A stretch of DNA of 64,000 bases from positions 118,860-182,859 of the forward strand of contig NZ_VCNK01000016.1 in assembly GCF_006265095.1 (NCBI RefSeq). Reading direction: 5' to 3'. The translations under genes were made by a program, and so were the position numbers. Under the pieces are notes generated by a model that saw only the letters and a list, made by a program, of their open reading frames with translations, made no database searches and was not told the origin of the DNA. Below are positions 56,191-64,000 of this stretch, in pieces (positions within the stretch are counted from its first letter, which is position 1; each line of letters starts with the position of its first letter). Origin of the DNA: Phaeobacter sp. B1627 (GTDB lineage Bacteria > Pseudomonadota > Alphaproteobacteria > Rhodobacterales > Rhodobacteraceae).

Positions 56191-56640
56191 ATGACATTGG
56201 CCGTATATCTTTCCGGAGAAATCCACACCGACTGGCGCGATCAGATCATCGACGGGGCCAGCGGCCTTGATGTGCGCTTTTCCGGCCCTGTGACCGACCA
56301 CGCTGCAAGCGATGATTGTGGCGTGGCGATTCTCGGTGCGGAGGACCGCAAGGTCTGGCATGATCACAAGGGCGCAAAAATGAACGCCATCCGCACCCGC
56401 AAGGGCCTCGAAGAGGCGGATGTGGTTGTGGTGCGCTTTGGCGAAAAATACAAACAGTGGAATGCCGCCTTTGATGCGGGATATGCAGCGGCGCTCGGGA
56501 AGTCGATCATCGTCCTGAGTGGCCCGGAGCACAGCCATGCGCTGAAAGAGGTCCATGCCGCCGCGCTTGCGGTTGCCGAGGAGCCACGGCAGGTGGTGGA
56601 GATCCTGACCTATGTGCTGACGGGACAGCTTCCGGGCTGA
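56191..56640 (+). CDS. YtoQ-family protein
   Basis: Cytoplasmic protein of 149 aa of the YtoQ family, whose fold belongs to nucleoside 2-deoxyribosyltransferase-like proteins. Recognisable stretches are VYLSGEIHTDWRDQI, the RFSGPVTDH region, and EEADVVVVRFGEKYKQWNAAFDAGYAAALGK (parts). Biological role not established. Followed by a terminator within 80 bp. Confidence 0.85.
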   Translation: MTLAVYLSGEIHTDWRDQIIDGASGLDVRFSGPVTDHAASDDCGVAILGAEDRKVWHDHKGAKMNAIRTRKGLEEADVVVVRFGEKYKQWNAAFDAGYAAALGKSIIVLSGPEHSHALKEVHAAALAVAEEPRQVVEILTYVLTGQLPG

Positions 56641-56695
56641 GCACGAGCCTCCAGAGAAATACCGGTCCAGAAGTTGCGGGCCTGAGATCTGCGGG

Positions 56696-56721
56696 CCTGA
56701 GATTTGCGGGTCTCAGGTTTT
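56696..56721 (+). terminator. Terminator after ytoQ, embedded in a short direct repeat
   Basis: CCTGAGA ... TCTCAGG stem followed by TTTTC. The flanking TGCGGGCCTGAGAT unit occurs twice plus a partial third copy. Confidence 0.6.
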
Positions 56722-56870
56722 CTTGTCTTGTGCGGTGAGGGTGGCCCGTCCGGGGCCGGAGACACGCCACCGTTGGCAGGGAATAAGTAGTTTTTTAACG
56801 GTGTGCTTGCTATTGAAAAGGGTGATGCGCAAGAAGTGTCGTCCCTGTCAGCAAAAACACTTGTGGTTCC

Positions 56871-57338
56871 ATGACCGATACTCCCAAACAAGATCGCAGG
56901 AGATCCCGTTTCCAGGTTACCCCCGAAAGTGAAGATCGGGGCCTGTTCAAGCGCGGCGTGACGCAAATCGCGGTGACGTTGGTTCCTGCCTTTTCCAAAA
57001 CGCCCCGTGGCGATATCGCGGTGCGGGCCTTCGTCAGTGAAAACGAAGAAATCACCGTAATATTTGCCGGTCGGCGGATTCAGGAATTCGGCCCCCTGCA
57101 CGATGAGCTGAGGCGGCTGCTCACCGAAGCAAATTACTCTGCGGCGCGGTTGCGCAAGGACCCTCCTGCCGTCAACAGCATCCAGCTCGGCGCCCAGATC
57201 GAAGGCGCATGGCGCGTCCGGTTTGAGCGCAGCAAGACCGGCGAAGACATGCGGGTCCTGCAGTTTCTTGCGGCGCGCTGGGGCTTTACCGACCGCAATG
57301 GCAAAACCATCACCAGCGGCAAACGCGCCTTGTCTTAG
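56871..57338 (+). CDS. Conserved hypothetical, tandem paralogue 1
   Basis: A 155-aa soluble protein, paralogous to the next gene. Shared skeleton: F-TPE-ED-GLFK-G near residues 15-28, LVP-F, VTVIFAGRR near 62 (here ITVIFAGRR), VNSIQL near 102, EGAWR-R-ER near 115, and QF-ARWGF near 135. Predicted mixed alpha/beta; no motif I can tie to a function. Small gap to its copy (206 bp) suggests a local duplication. Confidence 0.65.
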   Translation: MTDTPKQDRRRSRFQVTPESEDRGLFKRGVTQIAVTLVPAFSKTPRGDIAVRAFVSENEEITVIFAGRRIQEFGPLHDELRRLLTEANYSAARLRKDPPAVNSIQLGAQIEGAWRVRFERSKTGEDMRVLQFLAARWGFTDRNGKTITSGKRALS

Positions 57339-57544
57339 GCGCAGCGACGCGTCTGCCGGGCCTCGGCCTATCTCTGCCTTGCCCTTCCGTCTGACCAGAT
57401 ACAGGGCGGGCGCAGGGGGTGGTTTCAAGGGGCAGCGTGGCTGCTCGAATGCTGTCTATCGCTACCGTTTATTAAGATATCGTCCGGATAGTTGCAGGAG
57501 CGTTTTACGCTACTTTTCCTGTCCACGGTCCAAATTTTGATGTC

Positions 57545-58048
57545 ATGCTTCCAAAGATCCCAAGAATAGAACGCCGCGCCCGCGGAAAAATCACCCCGGA
57601 ATATGAAGACAGCGGTCTGTTCAAGGGGGGTATTGTCCAGGTGCAGCTGGCGTTGGTGCCTGTCTTCGGGGCCACGTCGCGGGGGGACTGTACCGCACGC
57701 GCGTTCAATGCCGAAGGGACGGATGTCACAGTGATTTTCGCCGGCAGGCGCAGGCCCCATTTTCAGCCGCTCTATAGCCAGCTGCGCTATATGTACGCCC
57801 AGGCGCAGCAGGCGGACGCGCTGCGGGGGGCCAAGATGCGGGACGTCAATTCAATTCAGTTGCCGGTGCAATGCGAAGGTGCCTGGCGGGCGCGGATCGA
57901 GCGCGATGAGCGGGGGCAGGAAACCCGCAGCATGCAGTTCATGGTGGCGCGTTGGGGGTTTCAGGGACATGACGGCAGGACGCTGAACTACGGGACTGCG
58001 GCCCGTCTGCCGAAAAGTAAGCGGTGCAAAGACCCCATGTTTCAATAA
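57545..58048 (+). CDS. Conserved hypothetical, tandem paralogue 2, 3' end altered by IS66
   Basis: A 167-aa protein sharing the skeleton of paralogue 1 (DSGLFKGG, VTVIFAGRR, VNSIQL, EGAWRARIER, MVARWGF). The last ~10 residues (KRCKDPMFQ) are encoded by the terminal repeat of IS66 copy 2, which begins at 58017, so the native stop was displaced or lost. The protein may still fold because the insertion comes after the conserved part. Confidence 0.6.
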   Translation: MLPKIPRIERRARGKITPEYEDSGLFKGGIVQVQLALVPVFGATSRGDCTARAFNAEGTDVTVIFAGRRRPHFQPLYSQLRYMYAQAQQADALRGAKMRDVNSIQLPVQCEGAWRARIERDERGQETRSMQFMVARWGFQGHDGRTLNYGTAARLPKSKRCKDPMFQ

Positions 58049-58670
58049 AATAAGGGGTTTGAGATACTGGCACCACCTTATGCGAGGAGATGGTGATGCT
58101 GGATGGAATGATGCCGGAGGAGGTGAAGGTTTGGGGGGGCACGGTCCCCGTCTCGCCCTCCGGGCGACGAATGTGGCCTGAGGCGCTCCGCGCCAAGGTA
58201 GTCAACAAAGTTCTTTCCGGTGCCAGAATCCGCGAGACGGCCGAGGCTATCGGAGCCGACAAGTCGCTCGTTGCTCTCTGGGTCCGTAAGGCCGAGGCTG
58301 ACAACGCAAATCCAGCTTTTGTCGAGGTCACTGCTCCTTCGGTGCCGCCGCCTGCCGCAGCCCCACACGGAAACTCACCCTCGGTTAACAGCAGTGGTTT
58401 CTGCCGGATCAGCATCGGCGAGGCAGTCATAGAGATACCTCCCGGTTATCCTGTCGATCATTTGGCAGAGGTTTTCCGGGCAGTTGGGGCAGCCCAATGA
58501 TTTCTCCTGCCAGCAACTTCCGGATTTACCTTGCCTCAGAACCGGTCGATTTCCGCAAGGGTATGGACGGGCTTGCCGCCTGTGTAGCCAACAATTTCGA
58601 GCTCGATCCCTATTCCGGGGCGATTTACGTTTTTCGTTCCCGGCGTGCCGACCGATTGAAGCTTCTGGTT
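58017..58670 (+). mobile_element. IS66-family insertion sequence, truncated (copy 2)
   Basis: Terminal repeat GTAAGCGGTGCAAAGACC at 58017, then tnpA and the first 58 codons of tnpB. Homology to copy 1 stops at about 58670, within RADRLKLLV. The rest of tnpB, tnpC and the right end are missing, so the element is inert. It marks the left edge of the SIR2 island. Confidence 0.85.
58090..58500 (+). CDS. IS66-family TnpA accessory protein (copy 2)
   Basis: IS66 Orf1 of 136 aa, same architecture as the copy at 12849 but diverged, especially in the linker. HTH stretch RIRETAEAIGADKSLVALWV and end IEIPPGYPVDHLAEVFRA. It overlaps tnpB by 4 bp. Confidence 0.88.
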   Translation: MVMLDGMMPEEVKVWGGTVPVSPSGRRMWPEALRAKVVNKVLSGARIRETAEAIGADKSLVALWVRKAEADNANPAFVEVTAPSVPPPAAAPHGNSPSVNSSGFCRISIGEAVIEIPPGYPVDHLAEVFRAVGAAQ

Positions 58671-58700
58671 GCCGAATTTACGAATGGAACCGTGCTATAA
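58497..58700 (+). pseudogene. IS66-family TnpB, truncated
   Basis: Only the first 58 residues are IS66 TnpB (IYLASEPVDFRKGMDGLA, YVFRSRRADRLKLLV). After residue 58 the frame reads unrelated AEFTNGTVL and stops; the intact copy in this window has 116 residues. Truncated at the boundary with the SIR2 island. Confidence 0.85.
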
Positions 58701-58764
58701 GCCAGCTTCTCGATGGTTGACATCGTAGCCGTATCGGTGAAGGTCTGACTGGTCTCCCAGACAT

Positions 58765-58795
58765 CGTTGGTGTTCAGTTCGACTGAACACCAACG
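58765..58795. repeat. Perfect 13-bp hairpin upstream of the SIR2 gene
   Basis: CGTTGGTGTTCAG, loop TTCGA, CTGAACACCAACG, ending 42 bp before the ATG. No T-run. It may be an operator for a dimeric repressor, an RNA stem in the leader, or a remnant recombination end at the island edge. Confidence 0.75.
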
Positions 58796-58837
58796 GCACT
58801 AAGTTGAAAACAGTGGACCCTCAAAAGTGTTGAAAAG

Positions 58838-60433
58838 ATGGCAAATCTAAAGGAAGAGACGGCAAATCTCCTCAAGTCAAAATCAGGATCGCCATTCTTG
58901 TTTGTAGGGTCTGGATTTTCACGGCGATACATAGCGCTAGAGGACTGGCGAGGTCTCCTCTCACGATTCTGTGAGGACATAGGAGAGTTCAACTACTATT
59001 CGGCGACCGCAAACGGAAACCTCCCCAGGGCTGCGGGACTCATTGCAAAAGACTTCCATGAAATTTGGTGGAGGGACCCCAAATTTAGCGCCTCCAGGGA
59101 AAAATACCAAGGAAACACAAACCTAGTGTCTGATGCTCTCAAAAATGAGATTTGCGAGTATCTGTCTGAGGTGGATTTGTCTGGGGTCGGTGCAGAGGAA
59201 ATTCAGAATGAACTATCCATTCTGAAGGACGCCAACGTCAATGGTATCATTACGACGAACTGGGACTTTCTGCTCGAAGAGATTTTTCCAGAGTACCGAG
59301 TGTTCATCGGCCAAGAGGAGCTGCTATTCTCCAACCCTCAAGCTATTGCGGAAATTTACAAAATTCATGGGTGCGCAAGCCGACCGAAAAGCTTAGTCCT
59401 GACAGAAGAAGATTATGTTGACTTCGAGGGCAAAAACCCCTACTTGGCGGCTAAACTAATAACTCTTTTCATTGAGCATCCAATTTTCTTTATCGGGTAT
59501 TCCGTAACCGACCCTCACATCCAATCCATTTTTTTTTCCATTGCAGAGTGTCTGACACCCGACAAACTGGAGAAATTCAGCGAGAACTTGATTTTTGTGC
59601 GCCGGGCAGGAGGAAAAGAAGATTCCGTTCAGAAATTCACATTCAGCGAGGGCGGGAGAAATATCATCGCTACAGTTCTGGAGACGGATGACTTTTCCAG
59701 TATTTATACAGCAATCAATGAGAATAAGCGGAAAATACCGGCTCGCGTCCTTCGGTATTGCAAAGAGCCGATGTATGAACTGGTTAAATCCGAGAGTCCT
59801 GAGAAAAAGATATCTGTAATTGATATTGACGAGCTGGATAACAGCGACGAGGTGGAGTTCGTAGTCGGCGTTGGTGTCGCGCAAGCTCAATCTGAGAAGC
59901 AAGAAAAGCTTGTCGGGCAGAGGGAGAGAGCACTGGCGGAGAGTGGATATCAGGGTATCAATCTTTCTGACATATACACGGACTTCACCAAGGATAAATC
60001 GATTTTTGATCCGAAGAAATTGCTAAAACTTGCTTTTCCGATTTTTCGGAGGTCGAGCACTACCTTCATACCCGTTTTTAGATATCTTCGCGATGTGGGC
60101 ATCAAAAATGCGGAAGAACTTAATGCATCACCCTACACGTCTGCACGGGCGGTATGCGAGAGGATCGCGAAAAAGAGTTATGCTTTGTCGTCCTACAAAA
60201 GCCAATATGACAAACATTGGGCGAGTAAGACCACTTCTGAAATCATAGCGGAGACTGCGCCCGAAAAGGTCGCGATATTCGTTCCGCATCAAGACCCAAA
60301 AGAAGTTGACCTAGAGGCCTTGAATAAATTCATCTCAGATCATAACCCAAGCGACTTCATTGACCCATACTCCTCTTTCTATCGAAAACTATGCTCATTT
60401 TATGATAAAATGGCCTATGGCTTCGATGTCTAA
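58838..60433 (+). CDS. SIR2-family protein, probable NAD-consuming defence effector
   Basis: Protein of 531 aa, AT-rich compared with the surrounding genome. Residues ~15-290 form a SIR2-like Rossmann domain: FVGSGFS (24-28), TTNWD (139-143, catalytic Asn141), KIHG (176-178, catalytic His177) and FIGYSVTDPHI (218-228). The C-terminal ~240 residues (from about 300) are of unknown family, with a notable DIDELDNSDEVEFVVGVGV segment and a helical end. SIR2 domains of this kind in bacteria deplete NAD during abortive defence. It is followed by a metallo-beta-lactamase-fold gene on the same strand. Start ATG 58838. Confidence 0.85.
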   Translation: MANLKEETANLLKSKSGSPFLFVGSGFSRRYIALEDWRGLLSRFCEDIGEFNYYSATANGNLPRAAGLIAKDFHEIWWRDPKFSASREKYQGNTNLVSDALKNEICEYLSEVDLSGVGAEEIQNELSILKDANVNGIITTNWDFLLEEIFPEYRVFIGQEELLFSNPQAIAEIYKIHGCASRPKSLVLTEEDYVDFEGKNPYLAAKLITLFIEHPIFFIGYSVTDPHIQSIFFSIAECLTPDKLEKFSENLIFVRRAGGKEDSVQKFTFSEGGRNIIATVLETDDFSSIYTAINENKRKIPARVLRYCKEPMYELVKSESPEKKISVIDIDELDNSDEVEFVVGVGVAQAQSEKQEKLVGQRERALAESGYQGINLSDIYTDFTKDKSIFDPKKLLKLAFPIFRRSSTTFIPVFRYLRDVGIKNAEELNASPYTSARAVCERIAKKSYALSSYKSQYDKHWASKTTSEIIAETAPEKVAIFVPHQDPKEVDLEALNKFISDHNPSDFIDPYSSFYRKLCSFYDKMAYGFDV

Positions 60434-60611
60434 AGCCGGGCCAGACTGCAGCCTATCCATGGTTTGTTTCTTGGCAGCCTTGAAGTTGCTTTTGGATGGA
60501 CCAGAAAAACTGAACCGCGATGTCTGCTGCAGTGCGAGCGTCTGGAACACTCCGCACGCACCCACTCTCGGCAATTTGTTTTTGTAATACTGACTTTGAA
60601 GGGGCGATCTA

Positions 60612-61934
60612 ATGGATGTTTCTCATACGCGCGTGCAGCATCCGGTTGGGCAGGGCTTTTTCCATTCCGGTCACCTGAAAGATCGAATCGGTACGTGCAG
60701 GCTGAGGTACGTTATCGACTGCGGATCGAAGGCCAAGTACAAGGCGGCCCGAGAAAAGCAGATCGATGATTTTGTTAAATTGCCTGGATCGAATCGTCTT
60801 CTTAACCTTCTTATGGTTTCCCATATCCACGAGGATCATGTGAACGGAATCGAGCGCTTGCTCGACAAAAAATCTGGTTTGAAAGTTGATACGATCATGA
60901 TGCCGCTCACGACGGTGCAAGAGCGTCTGATCGCTTTCGCTCGGAGCATAGCGGAAGACGCTTCCGCTGCAGGTAGTGAATTTTTTAGGCGTTTCGTCAT
61001 TAGTCCCGAAGAAGCGCTCTCCGAATTCGGTCCGCGTCAGATTGTTCTAGTGCGGCCCGGGGCGCCGGACGACGGCGCGCCAGGCGGAACAAGCGAGCCG
61101 GATGCCCCTCTTCCAGAAAGCGAGGGCCAGTTCGATTCCGATGATGGGAAGCCCCTTCCCGAGTGGAGGTTTGTCGGGAAAGGGCGGATAGTACACAGAA
61201 CTCATTCTTCAAGAAACGGATCAGCAAACTCTGTCCGGATCTCCACGCTACCGGATAGTGTGGGGATTGAACTTCCAGTCGGGCATGGCGATTGGAAATG
61301 GTTGATCCTCCCATATGTTGATCCGAAGGTCGAGGCCGGCATAGCGAAGTTTGAACGGATGCTCGCGAGGCGCCTAGGGTTCAAAGTCGCCGATGTCAGA
61401 AAGCAGATGGGCAATGCCGACTATGTGAAGGACTTAATTGTAAAACATGTTGAAGAGTTAAAAGCGGCGTATCTGAAGGTGGCTTCCGACCTAAACGTGA
61501 CCTCCCTGTGCCTGTATTCAGGTCCGGCAGCTCCCGCTGACAAGAGCGAAGGTCGATGGTTTGCGGGTGATTGTGAAGTGCCTTGGCTGGGCTGTTTCCG
61601 CTTAAGCGAGGGTGGCGGCTGGCTCGGAACAGGAGATGCAGCTTTGAAAGAAAAAAAACGCCTCGACCTTTTCCTTGAACACTACCAGCATCTTCTCGAT
61701 CAGGTTTCGACTTTGACCATGCCTCATCACGGGTCCGAAAGAAATTTCCACCCTGACTTGCTGGACAGTATCAGACCTTCCCGCTGCGTCGCTGCCGCGG
61801 ATGATTTCAGCAACTGGCGCCATCCCGGAACGAGCGTTGTTCAATCGGTAGCCTCAAGAGGCATGCCCCTCTTTGTGGCGACCGCCGACGAAAGGTCCGA
61901 ATTCTCAGAGCGACTCGATATCTATTTCAGTTAA
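60612..61934 (+). CDS. ComEC-like metallo-beta-lactamase-fold hydrolase, partner of SIR2
   Basis: Protein of 440 aa. MBL-fold metal motif HIHEDH (71-76), preceded by GQGFFHSGHL and YVIDCGS, with C-terminal MPHHGSERN (His372/373) and NWRHPGT (His404), as in the ComEC/Rec2 MBL branch. A central ~170-residue insertion (about 150-320) contains a Pro/Asp-rich linker and no recognised domain. No signal peptide or membrane segment. It follows the SIR2 gene by 178 bp, with AAGGGG before the ATG. Predicted nuclease or phosphoesterase; substrate unknown. Confidence 0.8.
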   Translation: MDVSHTRVQHPVGQGFFHSGHLKDRIGTCRLRYVIDCGSKAKYKAAREKQIDDFVKLPGSNRLLNLLMVSHIHEDHVNGIERLLDKKSGLKVDTIMMPLTTVQERLIAFARSIAEDASAAGSEFFRRFVISPEEALSEFGPRQIVLVRPGAPDDGAPGGTSEPDAPLPESEGQFDSDDGKPLPEWRFVGKGRIVHRTHSSRNGSANSVRISTLPDSVGIELPVGHGDWKWLILPYVDPKVEAGIAKFERMLARRLGFKVADVRKQMGNADYVKDLIVKHVEELKAAYLKVASDLNVTSLCLYSGPAAPADKSEGRWFAGDCEVPWLGCFRLSEGGGWLGTGDAALKEKKRLDLFLEHYQHLLDQVSTLTMPHHGSERNFHPDLLDSIRPSRCVAAADDFSNWRHPGTSVVQSVASRGMPLFVATADERSEFSERLDIYFS

Positions 61935-62705
61935 GTGGGTTTCAAGGCGCACGCGCCCGTTAATAACACCGGGCTTCTGCGCTCGCGAACAAATGTTTTT
62001 CCGCGGAATCGGCTGGAAGCGAAACTTCTTCGCGAGCGAGAAATCTCCTTTAGAAATCTCGGGAAACAGTATTTCACAGCAGATTTGCTCCGCTCGATCA
62101 ATTGATATGGGGATCGAGAACTTTCGCATTGACGCTTCAACTGTGCTCCGGCATCTTTTTTAAGATACAAATCAATGCATTTGGTCGCGCTCGGCCACAT
62201 CTGCAAAATCTCACGTAGTTGCCAGCCACGCTCTCACTTTACTGACCGGTAACCCGTCGATCAGCGACCACTTGCGTGCTAGCGATCCTTGAAGCAGGAT
62301 GCGGCGAATTCACCGACAGAGCCCTGAGCTGCCATTGCCCAGGGCGGTGCCCTTCGCTGCAGCAGTTCGTCGGTCACAGCCCGAAGCGGCCGTAGACAAG
62401 GGGGGCCGCGCCAAAGATGCTGCCGGTGCGAAAATCTATGGTCACCTGCCCGGAAGCGGACCCTCGGCAGGGCTAAGCTGCCTCATGTGATGCTGCGGGC
62501 TGCGGCGGCGTCAGCGGAGCGCAGGAAATCGCCTTTTGCAAAAAATCAGGCCGGCCTCCTGAAGGCCGTCGCTGAGGCCATGCGCGGCGACCTTTCCTTC
62601 GTTCCTGCCTGCACCCAATGCTGGCCCCGCCGCGAATTGCTACGAAAGCACACCTGCTCTGCTGCCCAACCTTGGACCGCCGGGAGCTGGATTTTTCCGG
62701 CTCTG
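61935..62705. other. Island region with no recognised gene
   Basis: About 770 bp between the MBL gene and the IS3 remnant. Open frames on both strands lack family resemblance and probably reflect decayed mobile DNA. AT-rich until ~62250, then GC-rich, so it may be a junction of two segments. Confidence 0.55.
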
Positions 62706-62956
62706 TCACGATGACGGGCTGGTAACGCCATCGGGATAATGCATGGCAATCGGGACGGTGTATCCGATTGCGCTGTGAGGTCTGTCCTCGTTGTAGTGCC
62801 TACGCCAATCCTCCAGCTTTTCGCGGGCGTCCGCAAGGCTCATGAACCAATGGGCGTTCAGGCATTCCGCCCGGAGCTTGCTGTTAAATGCCTCAATGAA
62901 GCCATTGTCCGTTGGCTTTCCTGGCCGTGAGAAGTCGAGCGTGACGTTGTCCCCCT
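62706..62956 (-). pseudogene. IS3-family transposase OrfB, C-terminal remnant
   Basis: About 80 residues of the integrase core end: VTLDFSRPGKPTDNGFIEAFN, LRAECLNAHWFMSL (shown in part) and YNEDRPHSAIG, with the catalytic Glu in FIEAFN. The N-terminal part is absent, replaced at ~62957 by the left end of another IS3-family element. Confidence 0.85.
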
Positions 62957-63024
62957 GTGTCAGGGAAGTTGTCCGGTGCTCTACTTTTCCTCTATTTTTC
63001 AGGTGGGCGGGATAGGACGATGAC

Positions 63025-63717
63025 GTGGGATATTCACCGGAACGGAAAGCAGCCGTGCTGAAGCGGATGCTTCCGCCGAACAACATGGCCATTAGGGAGC
63101 TGTCGCGAGCAGAAGGCATCTCGGAGGCAACTCTTCACAAGTGGCGTGCCGTAGCGCGTGGCAAGGGGCAGCTTCTTCCGGATGCGGATGCTGGCCCCGA
63201 GGGTTGGTCTTCGCGGGACAAGTTTGCGGCTGTGCTGGAAACGGCTGCATTGAATGAGGTCGATCTGGCCGAGTACTGCCGCAGGCGCGGCCTCTATCCA
63301 GAGCAGGTCTTGGCTTGGCGCGGCGCTTGTGAGCAGGCGAATGATTGGGATCGCAGCAGTTCTGCCCGACTAAGTCAGGTGACGAAGGACGAGAAGAAAC
63401 GGATCAAGGAACTGGAACGCGATCTCGCGCGCAAGGATCGCGCATTGGCCGAAACGGCAGCCCTTCTGGTTCTCAGAAAAAAGGCGTCGGCGATCTGGGG
63501 GGCGACGAGGACGCATGATCAGCACCCCACATCGCCAAACCGCCACGCAGCTGATCGAAGAGGCCGTCACCGCAGGCGCGCGACGCCCCAAGGCCTGTGC
63601 CGAGCTGGAGATCAGCGACCGCATCCTGCGGCGCTGGACAAACGGCGGCGAGGTTCAGCCCGATCGGCGGCCCCTCGCGTGGCGCCCGGAACCGGCCAAC
63701 AAGCTGAGCGCGGATGA
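63025..63717 (+). CDS. IS3-family transposase OrfA
   Basis: Starts with GTG at 63025. Residues 1-160 are OrfA: LKRMLPPNNMAIRELSRAEGISEATLHKW helix-turn-helix (part), SRDKFAAVLETAALNE, CRRRGLYPEQ and leucine-zipper-like end LAETAALLVLRKKASAIWG. After a run of six G at ~63498 the frame runs on to 63717 as an unrelated Arg-rich tail; shifting by -1 there would end at TGA 63516-63518, overlapping the orfB ATG. So it is a programmed -1 frameshift site or a one-base slip. Confidence 0.8.
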   Translation: MGYSPERKAAVLKRMLPPNNMAIRELSRAEGISEATLHKWRAVARGKGQLLPDADAGPEGWSSRDKFAAVLETAALNEVDLAEYCRRRGLYPEQVLAWRGACEQANDWDRSSSARLSQVTKDEKKRIKELERDLARKDRALAETAALLVLRKKASAIWGATRTHDQHPTSPNRHAADRRGRHRRRATPQGLCRAGDQRPHPAALDKRRRGSARSAAPRVAPGTGQQAERG

Positions 63718-64000
63718 ACGGGCCGCCGTGCTCGATGTCTGTAATTCAACGGAATTCGCCAGCCTTCCGCCCAGTCAGGTTGTGCCAAAACTGGCCGATC
63801 GGGGGCAGTATCTGGCCTCGGAATCCAGCTTTTACCGCATCCTGCGCGAGCGCGGGCAGCAGCATCACCGGGGCCGGGCAAGACCGCCCATCAGGCGCAA
63901 GCGGCCGACCAGTTATGAGGCCACGGCCCCCCGTGAGGTCTGGACCTGGGACATCACCTGGGTGCCGGGACCGGTGGCGGGCATGTTCTTCTACCTGTAC
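63515..64000 (+). CDS. IS3-family transposase OrfB, N-terminal part (truncated by window edge)
   Basis: Frame open from ATG 63515 to the window end. N-terminal ATQLIEEAVTAGARRP and NKLSADERAAVLDVCNS, ASLPPSQVVPKLADRGQY, SESSFYRILRERGQQHHRGR (part), and the first catalytic-Asp strand VWTWDITWVPGP of the DDE integrase domain. Its start overlaps the -1 frame end of orfA. Complete transposase lies beyond the window. Confidence 0.85.
   Translation, partial: MISTPHRQTATQLIEEAVTAGARRPKACAELEISDRILRRWTNGGEVQPDRRPLAWRPEPANKLSADERAAVLDVCNSTEFASLPPSQVVPKLADRGQYLASESSFYRILRERGQQHHRGRARPPIRRKRPTSYEATAPREVWTWDITWVPGPVAGMFFYLY

Larger units (their letters stand above)
62958..64000 (+). mobile_element. IS3-family insertion sequence (continues past window end)
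   Basis: Left end begins TGTCAGGGAAGTTGTCC near 62958, inserted into or joined to the older IS3 remnant. Contains orfA and the start of orfB; right end lies outside the window. Confidence 0.8.

Overview
The window is chromosomal DNA from a high-GC alphaproteobacterium, most likely a marine Rhodobacterales (Roseobacter-group) species. The signs are an Mcl1-type malyl-CoA lyase of the ethylmalonyl-CoA pathway, a TIGR02300/FYDLN acidic protein, betaine-lipid (DGTS) genes, several sugar ABC importers, a D-glutamate catabolic set and an ArsJ-type arsenic operon. Housekeeping anchors are pyk, rpmI-rplT, pheS-pheT, accA, rpiB and tRNA-Ala(GGC). No rRNA, CRISPR array or origin is visible.

Layout. 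0-4.3 kb: the end of a sugar ABC importer with a mannosylglycerate-hydrolase-like enzyme and a D-lyxose/D-mannose isomerase, which together suggest uptake and breakdown of mannosylglycerate or a similar glycoside, followed by a HAD-family enzyme. 4.5-8.6 kb: an arsenic operon (ArsR-ArsC fusion, GAPDH, ArsJ, Acr3). 8.6-11.3 kb: betaine-lipid genes btaB and btaA with a plcP-like phosphoesterase gene whose 5' half was lost to an IS3-type element. 11.3-13.5 kb: an orphan Lon-like AAA ATPase and an IS66 remnant. 13.8-24.5 kb: a second carbohydrate ABC importer with two Gfo/Idh/MocA oxidoreductases, two AP-endonuclease-fold isomerases, a GMC oxidoreductase and paired LacI-type operators. 24.8-29.1 kb: a soluble chemoreceptor with five PAS repeats and a triple-domain CheW. 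30-37 kb: an M24 peptidase, a PqiABC-type lipid transport operon with PqiA split in two, ChrA and tRNA-Ala. 37.4-47.5 kb: mostly core metabolism (YgjP-like peptidase, GntR regulator, rpiB, accA, LysE/Lrp pair, mcl1, and the D-amino-acid genes dgcN-dgcA-dat). 48-56.6 kb: pyk, L35/L20, an adenylate cyclase, and pheS-pheT with an AT-rich orphan gene between them. 56.8-58.0 kb: two tandem paralogues of unknown function. 58.0-64.0 kb: an island bounded by insertion sequences.

The most interesting part is that last island. Between a truncated IS66 copy and nested IS3-family elements lie two visibly AT-richer genes: a SIR2-domain protein of 531 aa and a ComEC-like metallo-beta-lactamase-fold protein of 440 aa, preceded by a perfect 31-bp hairpin. 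This pair matches no defence system I can name and is the best candidate for an undescribed anti-phage or anti-plasmid system. The two IS66 copies (near 13.3 and 58.0 kb) lie in opposite orientation and bracket the whole central segment.
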